This document shows positions 1 through 8,930 of a stretch of 64,000 bases of DNA, piece by piece (positions within the stretch are counted from its first letter, which is position 1; each line of letters starts with the position of its first letter). This stretch comes from Montifringilla adamsi (taxonomy: Eukaryota; Chordata; Aves; Passeriformes; Passeridae). A program made the position numbers and the translations under genes. The DNA lies in assembly GCA_017590115.1 (NCBI GenBank), contig JAGGNK010010337.1:4725679-4789678 (forward strand). The letters are read 5' to 3'. The notes under the pieces are model-generated. The model saw only the letters and a program-made list of their open reading frames with translations. It was not told the DNA's origin and ran no database searches.

Positions 1-6
1 CCAAAC

Positions 7-49
7 AAAATAATAGTAAAAAATAATAGTAAAAAAATAATAGTAAAAA
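7..49. repeat. Short A-rich tandem repeat
   Basis: Three consecutive copies of a unit close to AATAATAGTAAAAA (14-15 nt) lie at the left edge of the window. The copies differ only in the length of the A run. They end just before the CpG island begins and have no evident function. Confidence 0.8.
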
Positions 50-263
50 CACTCCCACACGCACCCTTCACGCGGAAAAGGCAACTCGGAGTAGGGGGGA
101 AAAAACACCCCCGAAACTCGCCGGCTTGGAAGCGGCGGCGGAGCTGCGGCCGGCGGCAGACAAAGGGAGCGGGGCCGGCAGCGGGCGGGGAGCGCGGCAG
201 CCGCCCTCCGGGGCCGGGCTAGCGCCGGGGCCGCCCCCCCGGTCCGGGCCAGGCCGGTGCGGG

Positions 264-370
264 CCAATGCGGCCGGCGGCGGCGCGGCGCTGCCCGGCGC
301 AGCCAATGGAGGGCGCGGGCAGGAGCGCTGCCGCCGGGGGCCGGGGGGCGGCGGGGGGGGCCCCGCCAAT
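264..370 (+). promoter_or_regulatory. CDKN1C: Three forward CCAAT boxes of the CDKN1C promoter
   Basis: CCAAT occurs in the + orientation at 264-268, 303-307 and 366-370, in a GC-rich context with several GGGCGG-like Sp1 motifs nearby (for example around 183). CCAAT boxes of this type are usually bound by NF-Y. They lie about 70-180 bp upstream of the TATA-like element, the usual range for NF-Y-dependent promoters. The motifs are directly visible; binding is inferred. Confidence 0.7.
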
Positions 371-392
371 CGCGGCGGGCCGGCGGCAGGGA

Positions 393-415
393 AACACTAT
401 TATGCTAATGGTGTT
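393..415 (+). promoter_or_regulatory. CDKN1C: 23-bp near-palindrome with octamer-like core, upstream of TATA
   Basis: Two 10-nt arms, AACACTATTA and TAATGGTGTT, are reverse complements at 9 of 10 positions around a TGC spacer. The core contains ATGCTAAT (402-409), resembling a POU/octamer or homeodomain site. It is a small AT-rich patch inside a GC island and ends 25 bp before the TATA-like element, so it is a good candidate for a core promoter element bound by a dimer. Confidence 0.5.
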
Positions 416-440
416 TTGCTCGCACTCGCGGGGAGCGGGG

Positions 441-448
441 TTTAAAAG
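441..448 (+). promoter_or_regulatory. CDKN1C: TATA-like box of CDKN1C
   Basis: TTTAAAAG lies in a GC-rich setting about 130 bp upstream of the start codon. A transcription start near 470-475 would give a 5'UTR of roughly 100 nt, and no ATG occurs between that point and the coding start. The start site itself is inferred from spacing. Confidence 0.65.
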
Positions 449-573
449 GCAGCGGCCGGGGGCAGGGGTTCAAAGGCGGGAGGCAGGGCCGGTCTGAGCG
501 CGGCAGAGCGAGCGGACGGGACGGGAGGAGAGGAGCGGCGGGGGGGCACCCACGCCTTCCCGACCCGGCGGCG

Positions 574-1235
574 ATGTCCAACGTGCACCTCTCCGGCACC
601 GCCGCCCTGGAGCGCCTCTCGGCCCGGCGAGCCCTGGTCGGGCACGGCCGCAGCCCCGTCTGCAGGAGCCTCTTCGGGCCGGTGGACCACGAGGAGCTGG
701 GCCGGGAACTGCGGGAGCGCCTGCGGGAGATGGGGGAGGACGACCAGCGGCGCTGGGACTACAACTTCCAAACCGACACGCCGCTGCCGGGGCCCGGCCG
801 CTTGCGCTGGGAGGAGGTGGAGGCCGGCGCCGTGCCCGCTTTCTACCGGGAGACTCTGCAGGTGGGACGGTGCCGCGTCCCCCTCGTCCGGCCGCCCCCT
901 TCCCCACCGCCGCCGCCCGCCACCGGCAAGGGGCCCGGGGGCCGCCTGAGCCGGGAGAACCGCGCAGCGCCCCGCCGCCGCGGCATGCGGCTCCGCCGGA
1001 GGGGTCCGACCGCCCGCATCACAGGTGCGTGGGGGGCCGGGGAGCGCGGGGGACGGGGGGCGTCCCGCCGCAGTGGCTGACGGACCCCTCTTTCTCCTCC
1101 GTCCCCCATCCAGATTTCTTCGTGAGGAGAAAAAGGCCGGCGGAGCCCAAGGCGGCGGCGGAGGGTCCCGCCGGCTGCCCGCCGCCCCCCACCGCCGTGC
1201 CGGCTGAGCAGACTCCCCGCAAGCGGCTCCGGTGA
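574..1235 (+). CDS. CDKN1C: Cyclin-dependent kinase inhibitor 1C (p57/Kip2), join(574..1024,1114..1235)
   Basis: This nuclear inhibitor of cyclin-CDK complexes imposes G1 arrest. The spliced product is 190 aa. The N-terminal Kip/CIP domain spans roughly residues 28-98. It contains the cyclin-docking CRSLFG (30-35), the CDK-contacting [12 protein letters not shown] (60-71) and the FY pair (90-91) that in this family inserts into the ATP site. Residues 99-150 are proline- and arginine-rich. Exon 2 encodes DFFVRRKR (151-158), a probable nuclear signal, and ends in EQTPRKRLR (182-190), the QT box whose Thr184 corresponds to the Skp2 degron threonine. Donor GTGCGT follows 1024 and acceptor CCCATCCAG precedes 1114; the junction splits the Asp151 codon. 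Human p57 is 316 aa, so this protein lacks the long Pro-Ala repeat. The closest alternative, CDKN1B, fits less well because of the PVDHEEL/RWDYNFQ wording, the RKRLR ending and the KCNQ1 neighbour. The start codon is the first ATG after the TATA-like box. Confidence 0.96.
1025..1113 (+). other. CDKN1C: CDKN1C intron within the coding sequence (89 nt)
   Basis: The intron has GT at 1025, AG at 1112-1113 and a pyrimidine-rich tract before the acceptor. If it were retained, the reading frame would continue to a stop at 1078-1080 and give a 168-aa protein that keeps the CDK-inhibitory domain but loses the nuclear signal and the QT degron. Retention is a possibility only; nothing in the sequence shows that it happens. 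Confidence 0.9.
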
Positions 1236-1240
1236 GCCAG

Positions 1241-1378
1241 GTAAGACGCACCCCGGGAGCGGGCGAGGTTGTCCGGGCGCTTTCTGCCGCGCTCTCTTTC
1301 TTACTTCCTCTACCACGACCAATTTTTTTTCCCCCCTGCTTATTTTTTTCCCTCCTCCTCCTTTTTGTTCTTCTCCAG
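1241..1378 (+). other. CDKN1C: CDKN1C 3'UTR intron (138 nt)
   Basis: Donor GCCAG|GTAAGA follows 1240, and a long T/C tract (about 1,315-1,376) precedes the acceptor CTCCAG at 1377-1378. The junction lies five bases past the stop codon, too close to trigger nonsense-mediated decay under the usual 50-nt rule. Genes of the CDKN1B/1C family characteristically have an intron just after the stop, so the structure is expected. Confidence 0.85.
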
Positions 1379-1569
1379 ACTTTTGCACTACTGCACCCAC
1401 GAGAGAGGCGCGCCGCCACGGGAGGGGCGACGCCCCGGAGGCGCGGGGGGCCGGGGCGGGAGGCGCGGCGAGCCGAGCCGGGACCCCCCCGCGCCCGCCC
1501 GGCCCGGGAGCGGGAGCCGGAGCGGAGCCGCAGCGCCGGCCGCGCACGGAGCAGTGTTATCGTACAACA

Positions 1570-1576
1570 GTGCAAT
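1570..1576 (+). promoter_or_regulatory. CDKN1C: miR-25/92-family seed match in CDKN1C 3'UTR
   Basis: GTGCAAT pairs with positions 2-8 of the miR-25/32/92/363 seed. Members of this family, including miR-92b and miR-25, are reported regulators of mammalian p57. The site is near the start of the AU-rich part of the 3'UTR. The seed match is seen directly; function is inferred. Confidence 0.5.
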
Positions 1577-1928
1577 GTATGACGTTCTGTATAGAAATGT
1601 ATTATGCCTAATGTGAGTACACTGGCCAGAAGTGTAAAGCTTTAAAAGTCATTTATAAGAAATGTTTAATCTCTGCTGAGCTCTCAGTGCAAAAAAAAAA
1701 AAAAAAGGAAAAATTAAAAAAAACCACAAGTGTATATTTGTACAAAACTTTTTTAAGAGTTATACTAACTTATATTTTCTATTTATGTCAGAAACGTGGA
1801 TAACTTTGACAGCCAATAGTCTTTTTTGTTTTCTTTTGGTTAAGCCAAAGGGCACTATATTTGCTTTTGTTATTCACAAAATGTAAATTTATTTTTATAG
1901 TGGATTTTTTTTTTTTTGCATTCACAAG

Positions 1929-1936
1929 ATGTAGCT
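1929..1936 (+). promoter_or_regulatory. CDKN1C: miR-221/222 seed match in CDKN1C 3'UTR
   Basis: ATGTAGCT pairs with positions 1-8 of miR-221/222 (the first pairing is U to A1, so it is formally a 7mer-m8 site). miR-221/222 are established repressors of both CDKN1B and CDKN1C in mammals. The site lies about 105 nt before the polyadenylation signals, a favourable position near the end of the UTR. Confidence 0.55.
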
Positions 1937-2040
1937 ATGAATCAAAATATTTTTTAGACTTTACTTGAAGACAAATCTGTTTCAATGGATCCTGAGCCGG
2001 TCTGTACCACTGCCATTGCAAATAATGCCACAACTTCAAT

Positions 2041-2095
2041 AATAAAATTAAATAAAAGGAAACGGCCGCAAGCCTGCTTGGTGTGTGCTGTAGGG
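2041..2095 (+). terminator. CDKN1C: CDKN1C polyadenylation signals and GU-rich element
   Basis: AATAAA occurs at 2041-2046 and again at 2051-2056. A GT-rich stretch (about 2,078-2,095, TTGGTGTGTGCTGT) follows at the expected distance for a downstream element. Cleavage is therefore likely near 2,070. Immediately afterwards the sequence becomes GC-rich again. Confidence 0.85.
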
Positions 2096-2700
2096 GAAGT
2101 CCGGGGGGAGGGGGGTGGCAGAGACAGCCCCGGTGGCTTGGGCGGGGGAGCCCAGCCCAGTCTGAGTCTCTCGGTGGAGGGGGTCCCCCCTCGCCGCGGG
2201 GCCCGGGGTACCCCCGGAGCGCGACCCCGCCGCCGCCGCGGGGAGGGCGCTTCCCCCCCCAGCTCCCCGCCGCGAAAAGCGGGCGTGCGGTTCGGAGGGG
2301 GACGGAGGGCTTTTCCCTTAAAAACAAGTTCAAACTCCTGAGTACTGCCGGAGTTAACCAAGCGTGAGGGGAGCACACGCCCTTCATCGCACCCTGCCTT
2401 CGCCTTTCGGCACGTTGTAATGGTTACTTTTAACAGTTCAGCCTTTCTTCCCGAGGCTGTGTCTGCCCGCTCGGGGAGCGCGGCTGGCCCGGGGCCGCCT
2501 TCCTCGACACATCGTGGCTGGGGCCGCTGCCTGTTGGGGACAGCCTCCGGGGGTGGCTGGTGCCAGCGGGCCGTGGCCCCCAGCGGGCTCAGCTGCGGGA
2601 GACGCCCCTGTCGTGGCTGTGCAAACCTTCCCCCCTCCCCCTCTTTCGGCCGCGGGCCCTCACTCCCCAGCCCGGAGCCCTGGCTACTGCAGGGAAGCAC
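2096..2700. other. GC-rich, CpG-containing flank downstream of CDKN1C
   Basis: This is a second GC-rich block, densest in CpG at about 2,180-2,290. It has no splice-supported coding exon. Long open frames on both strands (for example 1954-2808 on the minus strand) are low-complexity Pro/Arg/Gly translations and are explained by base composition. It could be part of the CDKN1C island or a separate regulatory CpG cluster. Confidence 0.6.
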
Positions 2701-3390
2701 TTCCTGGTACCTCCTGCCCTGCAATGATTTACAGGACAAACACACAACAGTTCTGGGAAAGGCAGCAGTTTCAGCTCGCCCTAAAAGACGTAAAAAGCAA
2801 AACACCACTCACACAAAATAAACCCTCCCACGAGACGAAACAGCCAGCATTTTGACAGTGCTTTGGTGACAGTGCTGTCAGAGCCGTGCACCAGCAGCGC
2901 TCTGCGGCATCACCGTGTCCCATGGCCGGAGGGCAGGTTAGAGCCGCCGCATCCTCAGGCAGCCCCCTGGGGTCGGGGCGCACGCCCTGCTCTGAATCCC
3001 AGCCCCGCGCTGCCCGGGAAAGAGGGACACACCAGGTCTGGTGCTGGCTGCAGGTGGTGCAGGATTGGGATGCTGGAGAGTGCAGATGGGGAGGAGGACC
3101 AGGACGTGGGGACTGACTGGACTGATTTATGCCTTTCCGATTCCACACCCCAATTTGGCACCACTGAAATGCTGCACCCCCGCGCTGGACCCAGCAGCTG
3201 GGGCGGACCAGGAGGGCGTCACTCCCTGGCTTTCTGATCTCTGTATGATACACTTCCACGGAGGGGGGAGGGAGCTGAGAGAATGAGGTTCAGGGTGAAT
3301 AAGGCTCAAGGTTTACCCACATCGTCTTCCCCCGTCACAGCGCTCCTCTCTCCCCCGCCTTTCCCCCAACCTCTCCCCCCGCTGTCACGG
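2701..3390. other. Intergenic DNA without recognisable features
   Basis: Moderately GC-rich sequence with no gene, repeat or RNA gene that I can identify. Confidence 0.5.
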
Positions 3391-3394
3391 CCGC

Positions 3395-3560
3395 CAAACG
3401 CTCCTGGCTGTAAAAGTAACATTGATTACCTCCAGCTCCATGATCGCTTAATCAGAACGGGATTATTTTACACGCCCGCATCAGTGGCCGCTGACTCAAT
3501 ACGATTTTCCCCCCCTTTGAAAAGAAAAATAGCTTTTCCCTTTCCTTATGAAAGCCAACA
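3395..3560. promoter_or_regulatory. Candidate cis-regulatory block with K50-homeodomain and AP-1/Maf motifs
   Basis: Within 80 bp there are ATTGATTAC (3421-3429), TTAATC (3448-3453) and GGATTA (3460-3465), all close to the TAATCC class bound by OTX/PITX/CRX factors. They are followed by GCTGACTCA (3490-3498), an AP-1 site that is also a Maf half-site. Clustered motifs downstream of a developmental cell-cycle gene suggest an enhancer. This is inference without alignment. Confidence 0.3.
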
Positions 3561-4014
3561 ATACCCGGAGTGAGGCAGCTGGATCCTCCAGGATTTATGG
3601 GCTTTTCTCTCGCTTTCATGAAAGCAGGTGCCTTTGGGACCTCCATTGTCCCAGCCCGCAACTAATAATAGGACTTTTTGCAATGAAAGATCCCTGCTCC
3701 GAGCTTCCAAATACCTCGGCCGGAGGAGCCACGAGGTGTGCCCAGCCTGGCTCAGGAGGAAAGCTCTCACCGCGGGGACAATTTAGGCACGGGGCTCTAA
3801 AGCAAATAATTCCAGCCCACGGGCACTGCCCGAGCGGAGCCGTGGGGCTTGCAGCCCGCAGCAGGGAATGCCCGTCCCGCAGCCCCCTGCGCTGCGGCTC
3901 CCGGGAGGCCCGGGGTGCGGGAAGGTGTGCGGCCGCCCCCGCGCCCTGCCCCACCCAGCCCGGCCGGCCCTCCTCGCCCCGGCACAAAGCACACTGCCCC
4001 TATTCTTTCGGCCT

Positions 4015-4260
4015 TTGTAGCCATATGGCAAATCCATGTAGACACAGCCAACATCCATTTATTCAGGCACATAATGTCCCGCAACAGGGAACAATTGGAA
4101 CTTTGTTTGCTTCTATTATTGATGCGAATGGGCGACAGAGAGAGAGAGAGAGAGAAAAAAATCATTTAACTATAAGAGATATCCAGCTAATTATGAACCA
4201 TATGTGCCTATAGTTTCAAAGCAATCCAATGAAGTTCATTTTAAATCTAGACTACTTTAT
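4015..4260. promoter_or_regulatory. Candidate conserved enhancer with paired CATATG E-boxes
   Basis: CATATG occurs at 4022-4027 and 4199-4204, with CAATTG at 4092-4097, CTTTGTT (SOX-like) at 4101-4107 and TAATTA (4188-4193) between them. The block is balanced in composition and directly follows a GC-rich stretch (about 3,840-3,990). Its texture resembles deeply conserved non-coding elements. A (GA)n run interrupts it at 4,137-4,157. Confidence 0.3.
4137..4157. repeat. (GA)n microsatellite
   Basis: A short, nearly pure GA run followed by A's. Confidence 0.85.
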
Positions 4261-4860
4261 TAGTACGGAAGACAGATGTCTCAACAGTACATGCATCAGG
4301 GGAAACCATGTAAAGAAGTTCTTGAAATATTTAACTAGGACTCATTCATTGTCAGAGGGGCTTTAAAGTGCCCTTTATCATGAGAATGCATAGGCAGAAG
4401 CGGAGGGAGGCTGCTGGTTGTTACCGCCAACCCACTTACCCCTTAGCGCTAAATCCCAAATTCTACTTTGGATTTGACGACAGGAATATTTTTGGAAAGG
4501 ATTCAAAATATCAGGGGTCTTGAAGGACCGAGCTTGCTGCTCATTACAGCTACAAAAAGTCAGGTCATTATTTGAGCTGCCTTAATCCCAGACTGAAACC
4601 AGCCACGCAATTAGAGGAATAATCTACTCCAAAATCACCACCGCTCCCTCTCCCAAGGAGCAGGGCCGTGCATTTGGAGCAAGGCTACTGCGGTTCCTCC
4701 CCTGCCCCAAGAGAGACCAAGACAGGAGCATTAACAATACTGGACCTCCAGATATTTTACATACAAGTATCTCTCGACGTGAATCTGTGGCGGGCACCTA
4801 AAAGGAAAGGGTGCTGAAGGAAGACTGGAAGGGAAGCTTGGTGGGAGGAAATTTCTCAGA
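4261..4860. other. Intergenic DNA without recognisable features
   Basis: Single-copy-looking sequence with no supported gene or repeat. Confidence 0.4.
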
Positions 4861-4913
4861 ATTTTTTTCTTTTCGGTTTTGTTTTTTTTGTGGTTTTTTT
4901 TTTTTTTTTTTGT

Positions 4914-4950
<37 letters not shown>
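4861..4950. repeat. T-rich tract ending in about 36 consecutive T
   Basis: A T-rich stretch with scattered G and C ends in an uninterrupted T run at 4915-4950. Avian CR1 elements do not end in poly(A), so this need not be a retroposon tail; no element body was recognised next to it. Assembly length may be unreliable here. Confidence 0.85.
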
Positions 4951-4951
<1 letters not shown>

Positions 4952-7139
4952 GAATGCAATTATCAGCAAACAATCTTGGCAAAAAGGTATCTTTATGAGC
5001 TCAGCAACATCTACCAGTAATTAAGCCACTTCAGTTAGATGAATGCAACATATGGTTGACACTGGGAATCATTCTCCTTCCTAGCCACAACTTTTCTTTC
5101 TGGGCCAAAACTTGTTCTATTGTCACTTAAAATAAACAAAACGCTGCTTTCCACTTCTTCAGCAAATATTTGTTGCTAATGAGCAGGAGGCATACATAAG
5201 AGGATGGGGAGGGGGGAACCCCATCATTTTTAAAGAATAATTTCTTATGTTTTGAAACAGAAATAAAAAATTCATTTGCAATAAGTTGTGGTTGCTGGGT
5301 AGGATGGCTGCACAGGAAGATTCATGTGAAGGATCCACAAAGAAAGATGTAAAATGGATTGACCATTTTACAGCAAAGAAACAGATACGAAGAGTAGTAG
5401 CATGTATACACACACACACATTTATATATATATATATGTATGCACACACAAGAAGTAACTAACCAGGGAGTATAAAATAATTCATCAGGGAACAGGGTTT
5501 TTTAAGACACATTGTCACCTATTGCTACAGGATAATATTTAAATGGTTTTCCAAGGTCTTCCCCTCCTGTACCCGCTCAGAAATGTTATTCTTGACAATT
5601 ATTTTTGGGAAAGGGGAGCCTAAACAAAAGTCTTTACTTAAGACAAAAGGATGGGATTATATCTGACTGTCAGAGGATGGAGAAGAATCAAGTATTTTCT
5701 CCCCCCACCACAGTATCTAATACTGAAGACCACACAATTCCCAAATTCCCAATGGAAAGTTCTTAATATTTTGGTTTATTCCGTTGTTTTTTAAACCAAG
5801 GGGGATTTTTAGCCGTGTGTTTCCAAGAAACCTTGGTTGGAACAGTTTTTTGGGGAAAAAGAGAGAATGAAAGATGCCAAAACAGATGAGCTGTATAGAA
5901 CATAAAAGCCCTGAAACAGGCCCTTCTGAGACAAAAAAATAACTCAAACTCTTTTAAACAGAGAACAAACTAAATTTTAGACCCACTTTCTGCAATCCAC
6001 ATGGCCAAGCCTCTGCTCCAGGAAAACCAGTGGTCTCACATCTACATCTGTGTTGTCATGTGGGCCCCAGTCTACAGGATGGGGATGCAGGGAAAGGGAA
6101 CAGGAGGATGAGGAGGCAGTGCCAGAAAACACCTAGGATGGGGATAACGAGGCATGGGTGGAGCAAAGGCATGGCTGGGGTACACTGGAAAAGGTTGGGC
6201 AGAGGACACAAAATTCTACTGGTGTGCACTAAGGGAGGGAGAGAAGGGAACAGGCCACAACATTTATACCCTGTCCCTTCCTTCAGAGGCTGCCTGGCCC
6301 CAACACATCTCTGCTGTCGGCAAACACCCAAGAAACTCATCCAGTAACATCCTATCCCTTCCCTCAACTCATTTACAGATGGGTGCTAACAGTAATCTCC
6401 TCTTTCCTGTCCCTGTATCCCAGGTCAGTGTGGGACCTAAAATTGCCCCAGACATGCTGAGGAATCAGTAGGTTTCATTCACACCATCAAGGACTCTCCC
6501 CTAGCAGATTTGCTTTAGCCTGCTTGATGCTCCATCATACACATTACACCTGTATTACACAGAGAAGGAGAATTGGGAAAAAACCTCCAAGTTTTGGAGG
6601 TGCCCAAGCTGCCTGTACAATTTCAGCCCAGATCTTTTGCTCCCAGTGCATTTTCACAGCCACGCACACCATTTCTTCCCCCAGGACACACAGTACCCAG
6701 TTCACCCAGTGCTTTACCTTACAAAATGAAGCTGGGCCTGCAGCAAAGGTGAAACTTCTGGATAAATTCCTGCCAGAGAAAGCAAAGCAAGGGGCTAAAG
6801 GATGCTTTCATGTTTAATCCAATGCCAACAATTGAATGCAGACTTTTATTCTTCAGAGCACAGTTGGCTCCTCCTAACCCGTTCCTGCAACAGAGGCTTT
6901 GTGCAGTTCAGGGCCAGGTGCTTCAAGTTTTCCTCAGCAGCCACTAATTGTGCCCAGGTTTGTTGGGCAGCTGATACGAGCTGCTGGGGTCTGACCTGTG
7001 AAAGTGCTGAGCATCCACAGCTGCAGCCAGGGTCACAGTGCCTGGCTCTGCATGTGGTTTTGGCCAGACGAAGCTCATAGTTTGAAAAGGAACAGCCATG
7101 GGGTACCTTGTACTCCAAATTAATTGTTAGCTCCCATCT
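4951..7139. other. Intergenic DNA without a supported gene
   Basis: Apart from the CA/TA microsatellite at 5,405-5,450, I see no repeat family, RNA gene or splice-supported exon. Open frames of about 100 codons near 6,030-6,370 lie on both strands and have no recognisable domain. Confidence 0.45.
5405..5450. repeat. (CA)n/(TA)n compound microsatellite
   Basis: A CA run, then a TA run, then a second short CA run. Confidence 0.85.
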
Positions 7140-7262
7140 CTTTTTATTTGCCTCCCCATTGTTAAATGGGGATAATAACACTCATCACTTATATTTTGAT
7201 CCATTAATGTTTGGAAAGTGCTGGATTACTACAGTGAGCAGCACTGTATAAATCTGGTAGGG
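7140..7262 (+). mobile_element. Ancient MIR-like SINE remnant
   Basis: The order of motifs matches the 3' half of MIR: a CCCCATTGTTAAATGGGGATAATAA-like segment, then a GGAAAGTGCTG-like segment (normally AAAGCGCT) and a CAGCACTGTATAAAT-like end. Divergence is high, as expected for a repeat fixed before the bird-mammal split. An L2 end is the main alternative. Confidence 0.5.
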
Positions 7263-7324
7263 ACATTAATAATGTCTTTGAGCAGGGTTTGAATAGTGCC
7301 CAGTTAATAAGACATAGCACCGTC

Positions 7325-7480
7325 CATTGAACGTTGAGAAAAACAAAATTGAGCAACTGCTCATTAAAGCGAGCACCGTTCTCTCTGTGCACTCAATGCG
7401 ATCATTTAATTAGAAGATTTTATCATCGTGCACAGACACAAGGGGGCAGAGCCAAGGCCCTGTCTTCCCTCATCCTCGCC
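7325..7480. promoter_or_regulatory. Candidate conserved block with TTAATTAG homeodomain site
   Basis: TTAATTAG at 7406-7413 sits in a balanced-composition segment that includes CTCATTAAAGCGAGC and TTTTATCATCGTGC. It directly follows the MIR-like remnant. It is a regulatory candidate by texture only. Confidence 0.22.
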
Positions 7481-8930
7481 TGCTCCGCATCAATCACACC
7501 AGAGTATTTCTTGGATGTAACCTGCAATAAGAACCTAAAAAACATTCAATATTTTTTTCCAATCCCCTGCACTAGCAGAAATCACTTCCTGAGCTTTGAG
7601 GAGTCTTTTCACTTGGACAGATCTTTTTTTCCCTGCTTATCACCCCTCAGTCCCACTCTCACCCTGCTGACCACTTGCCAGACCCCTGCAGGTGCAGCCA
7701 CTCGGCCCCAGCCTGTGGTCTCCACCATCCTCAACACCACAGCAAGCCTAGTAAATCACCTCTGTGCCTGGCTATGAGGTGGGGGGAAGGAGAAGAGTTT
7801 TTCAGAGCTGGAAGATGCTTTGTTTGGCGTTGGTTTTGAGTGATACTGGATTGGACGAACATGAGCACACAGCTCCTCTTGTACGCCGTTCTCTGCAGGG
7901 GCTGGTGGCAATAAATGTGCAAACCAGCCACCTCAAAAACCAACAAATTAAACCAAAAACACCTTTCCTCAACAATACACCCCCACCACGGCATGTGTTC
8001 CTACATGAAAGCTCTGAGGGAAAGTCCCTGTTTGGGTCACATCAAGCAGCCTTAGACTTACTGGGAGATGAGGTTTAGAGCAATTTATTCTGGAAAACAA
8101 TGAGCGCGAATTAAGTTGTTTTCATACATTTGGTAATTGGTTTAGCTAAGCCAGCTTTTCTCAGGACCTTCAGTCAAGATGTTTTCAAACATGAGTCTAG
8201 TAAACATCACTTCGGTTTTGCCGGTGCAGTACAGCATTCCATCTGCTGATTGGTGATCCCAAAAGCTTTGGATTTTTTGTGTTTTAGTTTTGTTTTTTGC
8301 TCACCCAGACGAGTGAGCAGGACTGGGAATACTGGCCCCCGGTTCTCCATTTTATTCTGCACATCAGGAAGCAAAACCTGTTTCTTTTTCCTGCTGACTG
8401 AGGGACTCCAGACACATATCCTTTCAAAGGAGGAAACCCAACTTTTATGCCAAGAGCAAACCTTCTGGAGCTGCTGTGACCATGCTTTTTTGGTTGGAGA
8501 GCTGTAGGAGAGGGTGCAGTGGTACCCACCCCTCTGCCTTCCTGGACTCTCACCCCTCCTCTCCAAAACATTCAGGATGTCCACAGCACCCCATGCAGCA
8601 CGAGTGAGGAACCCAGGAAATGCAGCTTTCTGGATATTACACGGGAACACACATTTTATTGGAATCGAGATGGCAGAAGGCACCTGCCTGACGCGAAATC
8701 CGCTCCCCTGCCAAACTGCACATTCCCCCCTCCAGCTCCCAGTCCATGGGCAGGGCAGGGGGAGAGGGGGACACCCCGCAGCTTTCTCCCCACCCGCACG
8801 ACTGCTGGGCCGGGCGCTGCCCGGAGAAAGGGCAGGCACAGCCTTTCTGCTGCGTAAATAAAATAAAAGCAGCCGTCCGTGTTTGCTCTCGGGTGTGCGG
8901 CACAGCCCCGAGCAGCAGCAGTCACCTCTG
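7481..8930. other. Intergenic DNA without a supported gene
   Basis: A 299-codon open frame on the minus strand (8207-9106) is the longest away from CpG islands, but it shows no domain, no signal peptide and no coherent composition. No splice or promoter evidence supports it. Confidence 0.45.

Larger units (their letters stand above)
120..1560. other. CpG island over CDKN1C promoter and gene body
   Basis: The sequence changes abruptly from A-rich to very GC-rich with dense CpG near position 120, and changes back near 1,560 in the 3'UTR. The island covers the promoter, both coding exons and both introns, which is typical of CDKN1C in other vertebrates. Methylation cannot be judged from sequence. 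Confidence 0.9.
1379..2072 (+). other. CDKN1C: CDKN1C 3'UTR, terminal exon
   Basis: The terminal exon is GC-rich to about 1,550 and then becomes strongly AU-rich, with several ATTTA-type elements, a TGTATATT Pumilio-like motif near 1,731 and an internal A run near 1,691. It ends downstream of two polyadenylation signals. The cleavage point is estimated, not observed. Confidence 0.8.

Noticed and set aside
442..1575. 377-codon open frame on the minus strand
   Set aside because: It lies antisense to CDKN1C inside the CpG island; Arg/Pro/Gly-rich composition and stop scarcity follow from GC content.
1954..2808. 284-codon open frame on the minus strand
   Set aside because: It overlaps the CDKN1C 3'UTR end and a GC-rich flank, has no domain and no splice or promoter support.
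4915..4950. Poly(T) tract as a processed-pseudogene or SINE tail
   Set aside because: No retroposed body or target-site duplication is visible beside it.
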